Below are positions 1 to 9,971 of a stretch of 29,039 nt of DNA, one piece after another. The notes beneath the pieces are model-generated. The model was not told where the DNA came from, ran no database searches, and saw only the letters and a program-made list of their open reading frames with translations. Location: assembly GCA_014925825.1 (NCBI GenBank), contig JACGCK010000396.1, positions 1 through 29,039 of the forward strand, written 5' to 3'. Within the stretch, counting starts at the first letter, position 1. The number at the start of each line of letters is the position of its first letter. This stretch comes from Pholiota molesta. Its lineage: Eukaryota; Basidiomycota; Agaricomycetes; Agaricales; Strophariaceae. The translations under genes and the position numbers were made by a program.

Positions 1-1460
1 GTTTAGCCTGGCGCGAGCGGGCAAGCGCGGCTTGGAGCTCATCATCATCCACGAAGTTAGCATTAAGGTCTCTGACAAGAGGAATAATGGGTTTGTCGAC
101 ATCCATGCTATCTGTATCGAGCTCAGCTTCCACGGTGCTCTGCGACTAGATCTCTTTTTCTTTGTCTGTCGCTCAAGTCAGATATATGACAAAATGGTAC
201 GTAAAAACACTAACCTTGGGCTTCTTGAAACCAATATCACTCTCTTGAATGTAATCGGCAGTCTCTAGGTTTTCTGAATCGTATAATTAGCATACCATCT
301 GAAAATCAAGCAATAGCGGATTGATTACGTACTGGTGTAATCAATCGAGAGCAAAGTCTTGTTGAGAGAAGCCGCTGCTTGTTGTTTTTGTTCCTCTTGC
401 TTTACTTTACTGGATAGGGTAGACGAACTACCCAGACGGAACTCCTAGAAATATATCATGAGCATTCCTCCAATTTCGTATGACCTAATGACTCACCGAG
501 CTGCGACGCCCTTCGATATCTTCATCATATTTCGCCAAAATGGAACGTTTCATTAAGCCCTGATTGCCCTCGACGAACTCATCATCATCATATCCCGTAT
601 AATCGCGTTTTTTGATCTTGAGTTCTTTGCGCTCTTTCAATCTCTCTTCCTCAGCCATCTCCACATTCTGTAGTTCATCCTCTATGTACGAAAGAAAACA
701 GGCTATTAGAATTCGACAGAGCGTCAAAGTTTTGACCACATACCCTCATTGTCCAGAATTCTACTGTCTTTCAACGTAAGTATCCGAGCTTCGCCTTCGT
801 CCATTTCATCGAAGTCATGGCTAACTTTCAGGCCAACAAGATCGCCTACATGATAAATACTATAGTGAGCAGGGATTGCCGAAATGCGAATGACAATAAA
901 TGACTTACGTTCAGTGTAGTCTTGTAGAACTTCTTTATCTCTGTTCTCGAACTCTTCTTGGCGCTTTTTCGCGAGTTCCTTCTCCTTCTTCTTATTTCTT
1001 TTGATCCACTTCAGCGTGTCATCTACGTCCCCGTCTGCATCGCCCAGAGTTGTTCCTTTCAGTGATGCGTTGAGTTCCCGTCGATTTCGCACCCTGTCGG
1101 AGTAATATATGAGCGTCGGCGGTCTCAAGTTGCAAAATAGCCAAAAGTTGTTCTGGTAGACCGAATGGAAACAATGAAGCAAAGTGGATAAGAAGATAGA
1201 AACAAAACTTACTTGGCTATTTTATCCTGAATTTTCCTGTAAGAGGGAAAATACGATGATGAGATGGGTTCTTCAAGTGAAGAAATAACCACTGACTTTG
1301 CATCCCGCTCCTTCGCTTCCTTTTCGCGGAGCTTCGAGTAATTAGCTTCTGCCTGCTGGTCGCTATCTGCAGGAGCCTTGTCGTCCGTTAGAGGCTTTAG
1401 ACCGAGAGAAATACGGATCTTGTTCGTCTCCTCCAAGCTAATACTCTCTTCCATAGACAT
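1..1460 (-). CDS. SNU66: U4/U6.U5 tri-snRNP protein Snu66/SART-1, 5' part (3' end outside window)
   Basis: SART-1 family component of the U4/U6.U5 tri-snRNP, needed in the nucleus for pre-mRNA splicing. Seven exons fit with consistent phases: 1460-1213, 1093-909, 845-744, 681-497, 444-333, 264-215 and 145 to the window edge, giving about 342 residues. The start is the ATG at 1460, which opens with MSMEESISLEETNKIR and the family motif ISLGLKPL; an in-frame ATG 63 nt upstream (1523) lies before this conserved start. Other family signatures are KVRNRRELNASLKG at the exon 1-2 junction, a Lys/Glu-rich helical stretch (KKKEKELAKKRQEEFENRDKE), the DDDEF segment of exon 4, and FVDDDELQAALARSRQAK just before the edge. 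The C-terminal half of the family is missing only because the window ends. It is divergent from the complex I gene, with a 174-bp shared promoter region. Family assignment is confident; exon borders are inferred from splice signals. Confidence 0.9.
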
Positions 1461-1634
1461 TGTGGTGTATTCTGAGCGAGGAAGAGTCGTAAGGATGCAG
1501 TAGGAGTCAGAAAGCAATGTCACGGTTGGCTACTGAGTTATTCAGGTTGATCGCATTACGTAACCAAATGCTCAACGTTGTTTCCCGAGGCCATCCTGCA
1601 AGTTGCTCTCTTCAAACACATCGCCCATAGAAGG

Positions 1635-1883
1635 ATGTCCACCCTCACCGGCCCTTTTCGGAGAACATACCGTTACCTGGTATGCTCTCGTGCTGCTCTT
1701 ACTATGTATTGGTCTAATCAAGCAATGTTGCAGCAACGTCAGGCCCATGAAAACCCTGTCATCTTCTACTCAGTAATCATTGGGTCCATTGGACCACTTA
1801 TGACTGTCACCATTTTGCCTCTTCGTGAGAGACTGGGATACAGACCTGCAGAAATGATTCCTACAACTTATCCTAGTTCGTGA
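1635..1883 (+). CDS. nuo9.5: NADH:ubiquinone oxidoreductase (complex I) 9.5 kDa subunit, NDUFA3-like
   Basis: Small accessory subunit of mitochondrial respiratory complex I. Two exons, 1635-1679 and 1734-1883, are joined by a 54-nt intron (GTATGC donor, CAG acceptor, branch-like CTAATC) to give 64 residues. The protein has a short basic N terminus (FRRTYRYL), then HENPVIFYSVIIGSIGPLM, the invariant-looking ENPxxFYSxxIGxxGP block of the fungal 9.5 kDa subunit. That block forms the single transmembrane helix and is followed by a short tail with TYP. Length matches the family. An upstream in-frame ATG at 1578 would read through the intron and is not favoured. It shares a compact bidirectional promoter with the SNU66 gene. 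Identification rests on the short conserved block, so it is good but not absolute. Confidence 0.8.
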   Translation: MSTLTGPFRRTYRYLVCSRAALTMYWSNQAMLQQRQAHENPVIFYSVIIGSIGPLMTVTILPLRERLGYRPAEMIPTTYPSS

Positions 1884-2161
1884 AGTCATTTGGTTGGAGT
1901 CCGTGAATGTCCTAATTTAGCCCAACAGTACCCAATAGACCCAGGCGTCAAGTGCAAGGATACGAAGATCCCTAAACTGTTTACTAGGGTATCGCTCTAA
2001 TTGAATTACTGTTGAAAGGCGACATGGATGCTGTGAATAGATAGGGATACACTGGTAACGTCAACGAGACAGTTGATTTCCTGATTGGAGTTCGCAATAT
2101 CTGGTCTTTCGGGAGTCGGTTGTGAGTTTGACGAATCTACTATCTTCCTTCACGTGAGATT
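1884..2161. other. Intergenic, no feature recognised
   Basis: About 280 bp after the complex I gene. No open frame of useful length and no family similarity was seen. It must hold the 3' UTR and terminator of that gene, but I cannot place them. Confidence 0.5.
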
Positions 2162-3045
2162 ATGGACGCGCAGATTCAAGAAGAAATCTCCGATCTATTA
2201 TTTGTGAGTTACCATCTCCGCCATCCCCAGCCATATACTTAAACGCCGCACCCAGAACTGCAATTGAGTATATATCATCATGCAAGTTAAATATCGGAAT
2301 TCGGCGACCCTTTGAGATGATATTCGAGGCGGAAGCTCTGCCCGAAATAAGCTGCCTTATCCCCCTTGATTGTTTGGACTAATTTCATGTACAGACTTAG
2401 GCCCACGAAGGTTTTGGCACCCTCGGACTAAAAGAGATCTCTGTGAGAGAGTCGTTACTCGTTTTGTTCTCCGCATTGTCATTTAATCAGGTATCGTATG
2501 CTAGGGTTCCACGCTGGGCTATTCCATATTCCCGAATCGAGCCCACAATCTGCTTGGTGTGTTTACTTTTATAATCTCTTGAGGTGTCGTCGCCGACGAG
2601 TGATATCTTATCGTTGCGGGGTAAACTGGATGTCAAGTAAATGATAGGATGCAGATCCTGCCCAATTCCTCCTTTGAAGGAGCTAGCTCACTCGTTGATC
2701 ATGATCAAAATTCTTATGACGGCGAAGTGGGCATTCCTGATTACTCTTCATTAATGAAAAAAGGACGATCTAGTCAAATGAAACTGATAATTTCAAGGCC
2801 TCAGTCAACTACCCTTCCCCGCGGGACAATTTACTCGATCCCCGTTGCAGCGTCGTTTTTCTCGTCTCGTGGCTTATATTCGATTTTTGACAAGTCCTGA
2901 TCAATGGCACTTTCCTCCAGCTTCTGCTGTGAAACCATCGACATCGCAACAATTGAATGCTGGAAATATTGTATGTGCTTCTTTCTCTGGACAAGCTTCT
3001 CTGATTCTTCCTTTACAGGATTTAACCTTCGGTTTTGTCGTCTGA
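2162..3045 (+). CDS. Doubtful multi-exon gene, unknown product
   Basis: I do not recognise this. A start at 2162 opens MDAQIQEEISDLLF and ends at a good GTGAGT donor (2204). In-phase segments follow: 2401-2442 (AHEGFGTLGLKEIS), 2491-2556 and 2655 onward (ILPNSSFEGASSLVDHDQ...). The introns between them have GT donors and AG acceptors and lengths typical of this genome, and every junction is phase 0. Near 2848 the open frame changes, and a second coding-like stretch (HFPPASAVKPSTSQQLNAGN) follows, with a plausible 48-nt intron at 2970-3017 and a stop at 3043-3045. The frame change could be a 43-nt intron with a poor donor, or the gene could be a decayed relic. No domain, signal peptide or membrane segment is evident. 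A chance run of compatible splice signals cannot be excluded. Confidence 0.25.
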
Positions 3046-3987
3046 AATTCTCAGGCCTGTTCTACTTCCCCGCCACGGTCCACCTACATATTCATATTGG
3101 CCAATGGCTGGCTATGGTGAATATTCATTCACCAACGGCAACGAGATGGCGCCACTGCACCCGGTCCTCTCTATTTCGCAAATAATACATGCGCCCCTGT
3201 CAATGAAGGGATTCGTTCCCATTCTCGTTCACTTATTTAAGGACTTTTATGCACTTTTAAGGCAAGCCATTATGGAGCTAAAACACATCATATGTGCTGC
3301 AACTAAGTAATAGCTATTGAATGAAATGCTCACACGCTTGCTATCGGATGTCCTATCAGCGGAAATTGCGCAGTCATTTGAATCTCACACACTTCCCCCT
3401 TCTTTGCTGTTTGGAATACCATTGGGTAACAAGTCTAGCTATTTCACCAAGAACACAAAAATAGCAAGCAAGTCACAATATGCAAGTTATGTAGTTCCTG
3501 AATTTCTGGCCACGAGATAAACCTCTTTGGCGAATATGAACTGCTGTGATGTGAATGAACCCAGAAAAGGTACATCCACTGGGACTTTTCACAAACTCTG
3601 AATAGCTCTGAATATGGTTGACTCGAGAACCCAGTATTCTGAATGCTTCGCCCTCTATATTCAAATTTATATTGACCGTGAACAGTGAAGCCACAACGAG
3701 GTCATCCAACGGGCCAGATCAAGAAACTGCGCTCCAAATAAACTACTTAAGAACAGCATCGCCATTCCCCTTGGCAGAGTTGGACCTAGTTGGACTATGT
3801 ACACAAATCACATCTGATCCTTCTTCTATCTTTCAGCTGAAATTGGCGTGCGACAGGTACATACTTATACGTACTGTCTCTCGCCAAAAATACTATTTTG
3901 ACTTCGTCTCTGGTCAGTTGACGTTGATGTGGCTGGATCAAGTGCCCCGTCCAGTTTCATTTTCGACGTTTGCCCAGCATTGAACAT
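3046..3987. other. Intergenic, weak open frames only
   Basis: Contains overlapping open frames of 60-120 codons on both strands (for example 3618-3983 plus, 3865-4068 minus) with no recognisable motif or neighbour-like codon pattern. I treat them as chance. The right boundary is the target duplication of the fold-back element. Confidence 0.5.
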
Positions 3988-3995
3988 GATAGATT
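3988..3995 (+). repeat. Left copy of 8-bp target site duplication
   Basis: GATAGATT directly precedes the element end CACCTGCC. The identical octamer follows the right end GGCAGGTG at 6488. An 8-bp duplication is typical of hAT-type and some Mutator-like or Merlin DNA transposons. Confidence 0.8.
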
Positions 3996-4031
3996 CACCT
4001 GCCAATCCCAGCTGTTTGGTCATGTTAGACA

Positions 4032-4051
4032 GGAACAGAAAGCCCTGTTCC
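4032..4051. repeat. Subterminal hairpin, left end
   Basis: GGAACAG, six bases, CTGTTCC. The right end has the matching hairpin (GAACAG...CTGTTC near 6433-6450). Subterminal GGAACAG motifs near both termini could be transposase-binding repeats; that role is inferred. Confidence 0.55.
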
Positions 4052-4156
4052 CTTCTAATTTGACGCAACTAGGCGTTTCCCCTGCTAGGCCCAATAGCGA
4101 CCCATTAACTATCCTCTAATTCCCCCAAGTCCCGTGCCACGCGGTGACAGCGGAGA

Positions 4157-4174
4157 GGACTGTGGGAACAGTCC
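4157..4174. repeat. Hairpin GGACTGT-GGGA-ACAGTCC at the left arm boundary
   Basis: Perfect 7-bp stem with loop GGGA. At the right boundary (6298-6317) the equivalent hairpin GGGATTGTGGGAATAGTCCC has its loop in the same, not the inverted, orientation, and its stem carries C-to-T type changes. Confidence 0.6.
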
Positions 4175-4176
4175 CA

Positions 4177-5154
4177 TCCGGGCGTGTATCCGGCATCAAC
4201 GCCCCCTCGCGCGCGCGCATTGCCTATTTTGGGTGCGCGCATCACCCGCTGATGCCACCGTCGCGTCCCGCCCTCTTGCCCGCTGGTGCAGAGAATGGGC
4301 TCTAGCTCAGTCCATTTCCCTTCGTTCCTTTCGCTTTTTGGCATATAGGTAGATATAGTATATAGGAGTTAGTATATAGTGTTTTAATATGAATATATAT
4401 GCTATTATCCATCAAAATAGAGATATCTCATACAGGGGAAGGAGGAGGACTGCCAGGTATATGCCTGGAACATATGGGAGGCTATATATCAAGCTGGGGA
4501 TACTATCTACACTATAATGGGGGGTATTATACTGAGTTAGAGCTTCCCAAGTGTTGCCAGAAGTGACCCATGGGGAGATCTAGAGGGAGGGTGTCATAGG
4601 GCAAGAAAGTAACATGTTCCAATGCTCTCAGTATCAATTCAATAGCTGTACATGGTGTATTCTACCTATATAGCTTCATATCTGCAGCCAGATGTGCCAC
4701 AGACACAGTCAGCCCTCTACTATTGACTCATCTACCTGGTGATACATTGGATCATATCTCAGCACCAGGGAGAGATATCCTCCTAATCTCTTTGGATTAG
4801 GGCTCCCCCAGGTTATATCTATCTATCCCTATCGCAATAATATAGCTAAGAAGGTTGGAACATATGGATAATGGTACCTGAAAAGGGCCTACATGCAGGT
4901 ACCCATATATAGGGTATAAAAAATCATTTGGGCATATATCACAATGTAGAGGGGTACTATACCATACCTACATTGATTCCATGGAGTAATAATGATACCT
5001 TGCAGGTGGAACTGGGTCATGAGGAGGTGAGACATGCCAAACACGTCTAAAGGACGTATTCGGCCTATAGAATTACAAGTAGGCGGTCTAAAATTCTGTA
5101 AAGCTAGGGTATGATAGCTCTGATGAATTCCTACAGAATGAGATAGGCCGGAAG
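4177..5154 (+). repeat. Left arm of the inverted repeat, 978 bp, apparently identical to the right arm
   Basis: Reads as the reverse complement of 5319-6296 by eye, without any indel. It begins just inside a small hairpin and ends at GGCCGGAAG, where similarity to the partner suddenly drops. Confidence 0.85.
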
Positions 5155-5318
5155 ATAATCGAATGAGCGAGTGAGAAGATATGCTGGAAACATTGTAAAG
5201 GACATCATTTTTAACACTGATCCAAACATAGGCACATAACTGCCCCAGCTATGCTTGATCTAGACCGATATTCTAAACAATGTTTCCAACATATCTTTCT
5301 ACCCACTGTTTCGATTAC

Positions 5319-6296
5319 CTTCCGGCCTATCTCATTCTGTAGGAATTCATCAGAGCTATCATACCCTAGCTTTACAGAATTTTAGACCGCCTACTTGTAA
5401 TTCTATAGGCCGAATACGTCCTTTAGACGTGTTTGGCATGTCTCACCTCCTCATGACCCAGTTCCACCTGCAAGGTATCATTATTACTCCATGGAATCAA
5501 TGTAGGTATGGTATAGTACCCCTCTACATTGTGATATATGCCCAAATGATTTTTTATACCCTATATATGGGTACCTGCATGTAGGCCCTTTTCAGGTACC
5601 ATTATCCATATGTTCCAACCTTCTTAGCTATATTATTGCGATAGGGATAGATAGATATAACCTGGGGGAGCCCTAATCCAAAGAGATTAGGAGGATATCT
5701 CTCCCTGGTGCTGAGATATGATCCAATGTATCACCAGGTAGATGAGTCAATAGTAGAGGGCTGACTGTGTCTGTGGCACATCTGGCTGCAGATATGAAGC
5801 TATATAGGTAGAATACACCATGTACAGCTATTGAATTGATACTGAGAGCATTGGAACATGTTACTTTCTTGCCCTATGACACCCTCCCTCTAGATCTCCC
5901 CATGGGTCACTTCTGGCAACACTTGGGAAGCTCTAACTCAGTATAATACCCCCCATTATAGTGTAGATAGTATCCCCAGCTTGATATATAGCCTCCCATA
6001 TGTTCCAGGCATATACCTGGCAGTCCTCCTCCTTCCCCTGTATGAGATATCTCTATTTTGATGGATAATAGCATATATATTCATATTAAAACACTATATA
6101 CTAACTCCTATATACTATATCTACCTATATGCCAAAAAGCGAAAGGAACGAAGGGAAATGGACTGAGCTAGAGCCCATTCTCTGCACCAGCGGGCAAGAG
6201 GGCGGGACGCGACGGTGGCATCAGCGGGTGATGCGCGCACCCAAAATAGGCAATGCGCGCGCGCGAGGGGGCGTTGATGCCGGATACACGCCCGGA
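5319..6296 (-). repeat. Right arm of the inverted repeat, 978 bp
   Basis: Inverted partner of 4177-5154. It starts at CTTCCGGCC and ends at the CCCGGA that precedes the diverged subterminal zone. Confidence 0.85.
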
Positions 6297-6487
6297 AGGG
6301 ATTGTGGGAATAGTCCCGCTCCACGGTTACCGTATTACCGCGTGGGACAGGACTTGGGGGGAATTGAAGGTAATTATTGGGTAGTTATTGCCCCTAGCGG
6401 GTGGAGGTACGTCTTGGGTCAATTTAGACACGAACAGGGACGTTCTGTTCCCGTCTAATAAGACCAAACAGCTGGGTATGGCAGGTG

Positions 6488-6495
6488 GATAGATT
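6488..6495 (+). repeat. Right copy of 8-bp target site duplication
   Basis: GATAGATT, identical to 3988-3995, immediately after the element end GGCAGGTG. Confidence 0.8.
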
Positions 6496-7821
6496 GAAAT
6501 AATTAGTATGCATCTATGTGCATCCAGCCTACTTACATACATCCTCTAAGGTACGGGTGCAGTCTTCAGACTCTTCTTCTGCAGATCTTTTCAAGCGCGT
6601 GACTCTCTATATGCGGGAGCAGATTGGAGCCCAGATAGAAAAGGAGAAAAATAACAATCGATATCGGCGTCTGTCTAGCTTTATTACTTACCAGCCAAGC
6701 TTGGCGAGATAGTAGTACTTACATAGATAGTAGTACATCATGTACTATCATGTACATGCGTTCCCCCGCGTTCCGGACTCCAAATGGGTTAATTTCATAT
6801 TTCCCCACATTTACCGTTCGCATTTTCAAATCAACCCCGCATTTTTGTGGGGTATGGAGCATATTCTCTCATATTCTACGTATGTACTTTGGTCTTTTCG
6901 TCACAAGTATAACTATCATTCAATCATAATTTTTTGAAGGGCGCCGTTAGTGAGCTCCTGCAGCCACTGGCATACATACCCCAGCATTGAGTAATATCGA
7001 TGATCAGATCTTCAGACTACATCATCAAGTATAAAAAAAAAAGATCACATGAATTTGTAACGACTTGGCGGTAGCACAACCTAGTGCAAGTCTGGTGCAA
7101 GTGCAAATTCCATATGGACCCGGAGGCAGGCGGTTGTCCGCAATTATGATATGGATTTGAGGAAATGACGGGTCATGGGGCGACAGCGTCGTTAGAGCCA
7201 AGTTAACATGTGCACGAAGTCTATGACAATGAAATCTTTTGAGAATTACATAGCTCGTGAACATGGGGTATGGTTTGGGGCTTTGGTCAATTTGACAATT
7301 TGTGAATAAAACCAACGACAGCTCATAGAACGATAGTGACCTCTTTAGCATGTCCAAGATTTCGATGTTTTCCTGGAGGAATCTCGAAACGTCAAGATTG
7401 TTGGGCAACCACGCTATCAAGGTGCGGCCTCCGACTACGAATCATCGTGACGAATCCGGGATTTTTCCATCTCCATTTAGGCACCCGTTACGATAGATCC
7501 TGAGATTTAAAATATGCAGGAATGCATTGATCAGTGACAGCTCCCGGACAGGAGCGCTGAACGCGGCGAAGTAAAAATAGATCCATCACTCCTACCATGG
7601 TACACACAGGTACACCTTTGATTCCCCCATTATTTATCTCTCAACGGAGTAATTCATTCACATCAAATTCAGGACATGACATGAGATCTTGGAACCTGGC
7701 ACAGGTATAAAGACGTTATACGAAATCTGCTCCAGCAGACATTCCCTCGTCCTCCGACTCGGATTTTAGACCTCCTCCCTCAGTGCTTTCGAAGTTCGAA
7801 CGAGCATTCGGAATTCTCACC
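6496..7821. other. Intergenic before the aquaporin gene, no gene recognised
   Basis: A coding-like stretch at 6551-6690 reads VRVQSSDSSSADLFKRVTL and continues hydrophilic. It could be an exon remnant of the locus interrupted by the element, but it matches nothing I know. At 6708-6760 there is a cluster of short direct and inverted repeats of AGATAGTAGTAC and CATGTAC. A 131-codon minus frame at 7025-7420 has no recognisable motif and is treated as chance. Confidence 0.45.
7706..7712 (+). promoter_or_regulatory. TATA box of the aquaporin gene
   Basis: TATAAAG, 116 bp upstream of the chosen ATG. Confidence 0.5.
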
Positions 7822-9306
7822 ATGTCAGCTCCAGTACTTCATGTTCGTGATCTTGGGCAGCGCCCGCGCTTGTTCACTATATGGGAGAAGAAGAGGAATT
7901 CGAAGGAAGTCCATTGGCTTATGGAATGCTTTGCTGAGGCGGTAAGTAACTTCCGTTACCTCTAGTGGATTCCTATTGATGTGTATGTGTCCAGTTGGGG
8001 GTGTTTTTCTACGTTTACTTCGGTCTCGGCTCCCAAGTTGGTTGGGTGTTTGGAAACCTCGTCAAGCAAGAAGGAATTTCAAGTAGGTGTCTAATCATTC
8101 ATGATCCTTCGAGTATGTCTTTGATCCGGTGGCATGGTTTTCGTCTTATAGGTATCTTCCAAATCGGTATGGCGTACTCATTCGGTATCGTCTTCGCTCT
8201 TACGGTCTGCGCGAGTACTTCGGGCGGACATTTCAATCCCTGTGTTTCTATTGCCCTGGTCATCTTCAGGGGATTCCCACCTCTGAAGGCATTGAGGTGA
8301 GATCGATCTACTCTGCTTCAATGATTGATTTTGGCTCATCCAATAACTAGATACATCGTCGCGCAAATTTTAGGCTCTTTCGTGGCTTCAATCGTTGTGT
8401 ATAACCAGTGGAAAGCTATTATCGATTTAGCTGAAAACGCTACTGAAGCAGCAGCCCCCGGCGTTCTCCAGGCCATTTTCTTCACTCCTAATGGCCCTGC
8501 TGGTGCCTTTGGAAACTATATGCTCCCTGGCCAAACCCTTCCTCGTGTATTTATGAATGAGTTTATGAATGTACGATTATTTTCAAGTCTCAAACTTTGA
8601 TAAAGCTGACAAAACTTCAATGCAGTGCGCAATCATTGGCATGATTATTTGGACTTGCCTGGACCCCTCCAAGATTGTCCTCCCCCCTGTCGCGGCAACC
8701 TTCGTTGTCGCCTTCAGCTAGTGGGTCCCCTTTAAAGACATATTATTTCAAGCAATTGACAATTCCTTTTAGCGGTGCCGCAATTTGGGGTTTCGCTGTT
8801 CCAGGAGGTAAAATTGCTCCGAATTGATACCAGAGAGCAGATCAATAGCTAAAATCACTTAAACTACAGTCTCATTGAACGCTGCTCGTGATATTGGTGC
8901 TCGTCTCGGAGCCATGGCTATCTGGGGCAGAGCAGGTAAGTATCACCATATAAGTTACCTGCCCATGATTGCTGATATTTGATCCAGCTGGCGGAACGAG
9001 CTACAGCGCCATCTCAGCGCTTGTCAACATTCCAGCCACCCTTGTCGGTATATTGCTTTATGAGATTTTCCTCGTTGACTCTGATGCTGGTTGGTTTTTT
9101 ATTGTCTATGTCGCGGATTGAACGCTGACGTAGTTTCTCTCTTAGTTGTTTCGGAGGAGCACATCAAGTTTATTCGCCACCATCAAAACCATGCCAGGCA
9201 TGCTCTTGAGCTGCAGAATTCGAACCGCAGTAACTACGATGCTGAAACCGCTTCGACCGAAAAACCCAATGTCGCCACTTACGAGAACTCGCCATCAGAA
9301 GTTTAG
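7822..9306 (+). CDS. Aquaglyceroporin (MIP family channel), fungal type
   Basis: Membrane channel of the major intrinsic protein family, six helices plus two half-helices, conducting water and probably glycerol or similar small solutes. Nine exons with continuous phases: 7822-7941, 7995-8082, 8152-8296, 8351-8570, 8626-8720, 8773-8807, 8870-8935, 8988-9089 and 9146-9306, giving 343 residues. The first selectivity loop is GGHFNPCVSIAL (NPC at residues 98-100 instead of NPA). The second is SLNAARDIGARLG (NAA at 238-240, with the conserved Arg 241 and Asp 242); Asp after this Arg is a hallmark of glycerol facilitators. A long extracellular loop (about residues 140-175) carries NATEAAAPG. The cytosolic C-terminal tail is about 45 residues and His/Asn/Ser-rich. 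The start is the ATG in a CACC context; an in-frame ATG at 7783 would add 13 residues. The gene looks intact. Solute specificity cannot be read from sequence alone. Confidence 0.92.
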
Positions 9307-9971
9307 GGTAATTAGATCATGATATCATCTAGGATTCGGAATCTATTAGCCACACTACTAGTGTTAATCATGATACATGGACGAAATCTTTCGTATACTT
9401 ATAGCGTTGGTTATTGCGGGTGGACACAGTTCTCGTGGTTTTGCTGTATCTAGCTGCGCAGCCCTACGCTGCAAGACATTCTGGAGTGCCTAAGTATGAA
9501 TTCAACTCTCGAAACATCAGCACTGGTACTCATAAGTATCATACAACTAAGTAGTTGCGGCAAAATTCTGGCAGTGCCGACGTTTATTGCTTTCCAACAA
9601 ATTTAGGTCATAATCACAATAGGTGACTAATACTAGTCAAGATAATACTTGAACAAGAAAAGACCCACACAAAAAATCATGACGAGTTATCATGTATTGC
9701 TTGTGTATTGCGAAGGTCGGTCACTAACTAGAGCCTGTAGAGGACACCCGGAGCCCTGAGCGCCGAGTCGGCAATGTGATGGCCGGCATAACCGGTGCGC
9801 GCCTCATAGACGGCCTACATATAAAGTTGAATGTTTTGAGCGTTGACGGAGGGTAATAATAACCTTTTCCTACCCCCCATCCCGTCTGTTTCGCTGCCCG
9901 AATATCGCTTCATAGCTACTATCAAAACTGTCACAGCTTTCCAACGGTTTTCCGTACCTGGTGTTCAGAAC
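9307..9971. other. Intergenic between aquaporin and reductase genes
   Basis: 3' end region of the aquaporin gene and promoter of the reductase. A TATAAAG at 9820-9826 lies 146 bp before the reductase ATG. No other gene was seen. Confidence 0.6.

Larger units (their letters stand above)
3996..6487. mobile_element. Fold-back DNA transposon (non-autonomous), 2492 bp
   Basis: A near-complete palindrome. The ends are CACCTGCC and GGCAGGTG, flanked by the perfect 8-bp direct repeat GATAGATT. Positions 4177-5154 and 5319-6296 are inverted copies of 978 bp in which I saw no mismatch and no length change (paired positions always sum to 10473). Imperfect pairing continues inward to about 5196/5277, leaving an 80-bp unique core. 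Outward, diverged pairing runs from 4176 to 3996 and from 6297 to 6487, where the terminal 40 bp remain close (shared CCCAGCTGTTTGGTC). No transposase is encoded; the only open frames are mirrored 67-109-codon frames in the GC-rich outer arms. The arms are AT-rich inside and GC-rich near the ends, with a short alternating GCGCGC tract. The 8-bp duplication fits hAT best; the very long arms are also seen in Mutator-like fold-back elements. The class call is an inference, the structure is directly visible. Confidence 0.85.

Noticed and set aside
4105..6458. Mirrored open frames beginning MPKSERNEGKWTELE in both arms of the fold-back element
   Set aside because: They exist twice only because the arms are inverted copies. 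They run through GC-rich low-complexity DNA and into the diverged ends, and have no transposase or other motif.
3996..6487. Palindrome as a mirrored-assembly artefact
   Set aside because: Diverged outer and inner edges, a unique 80-bp core and a perfect flanking 8-bp direct repeat are what an inserted element shows and not what a folded read would give. Long reads should still confirm it.
7025..7420. 131-codon minus-strand open frame
   Set aside because: No motif, no exon structure like neighbouring genes, and composition like the surrounding intergenic DNA.
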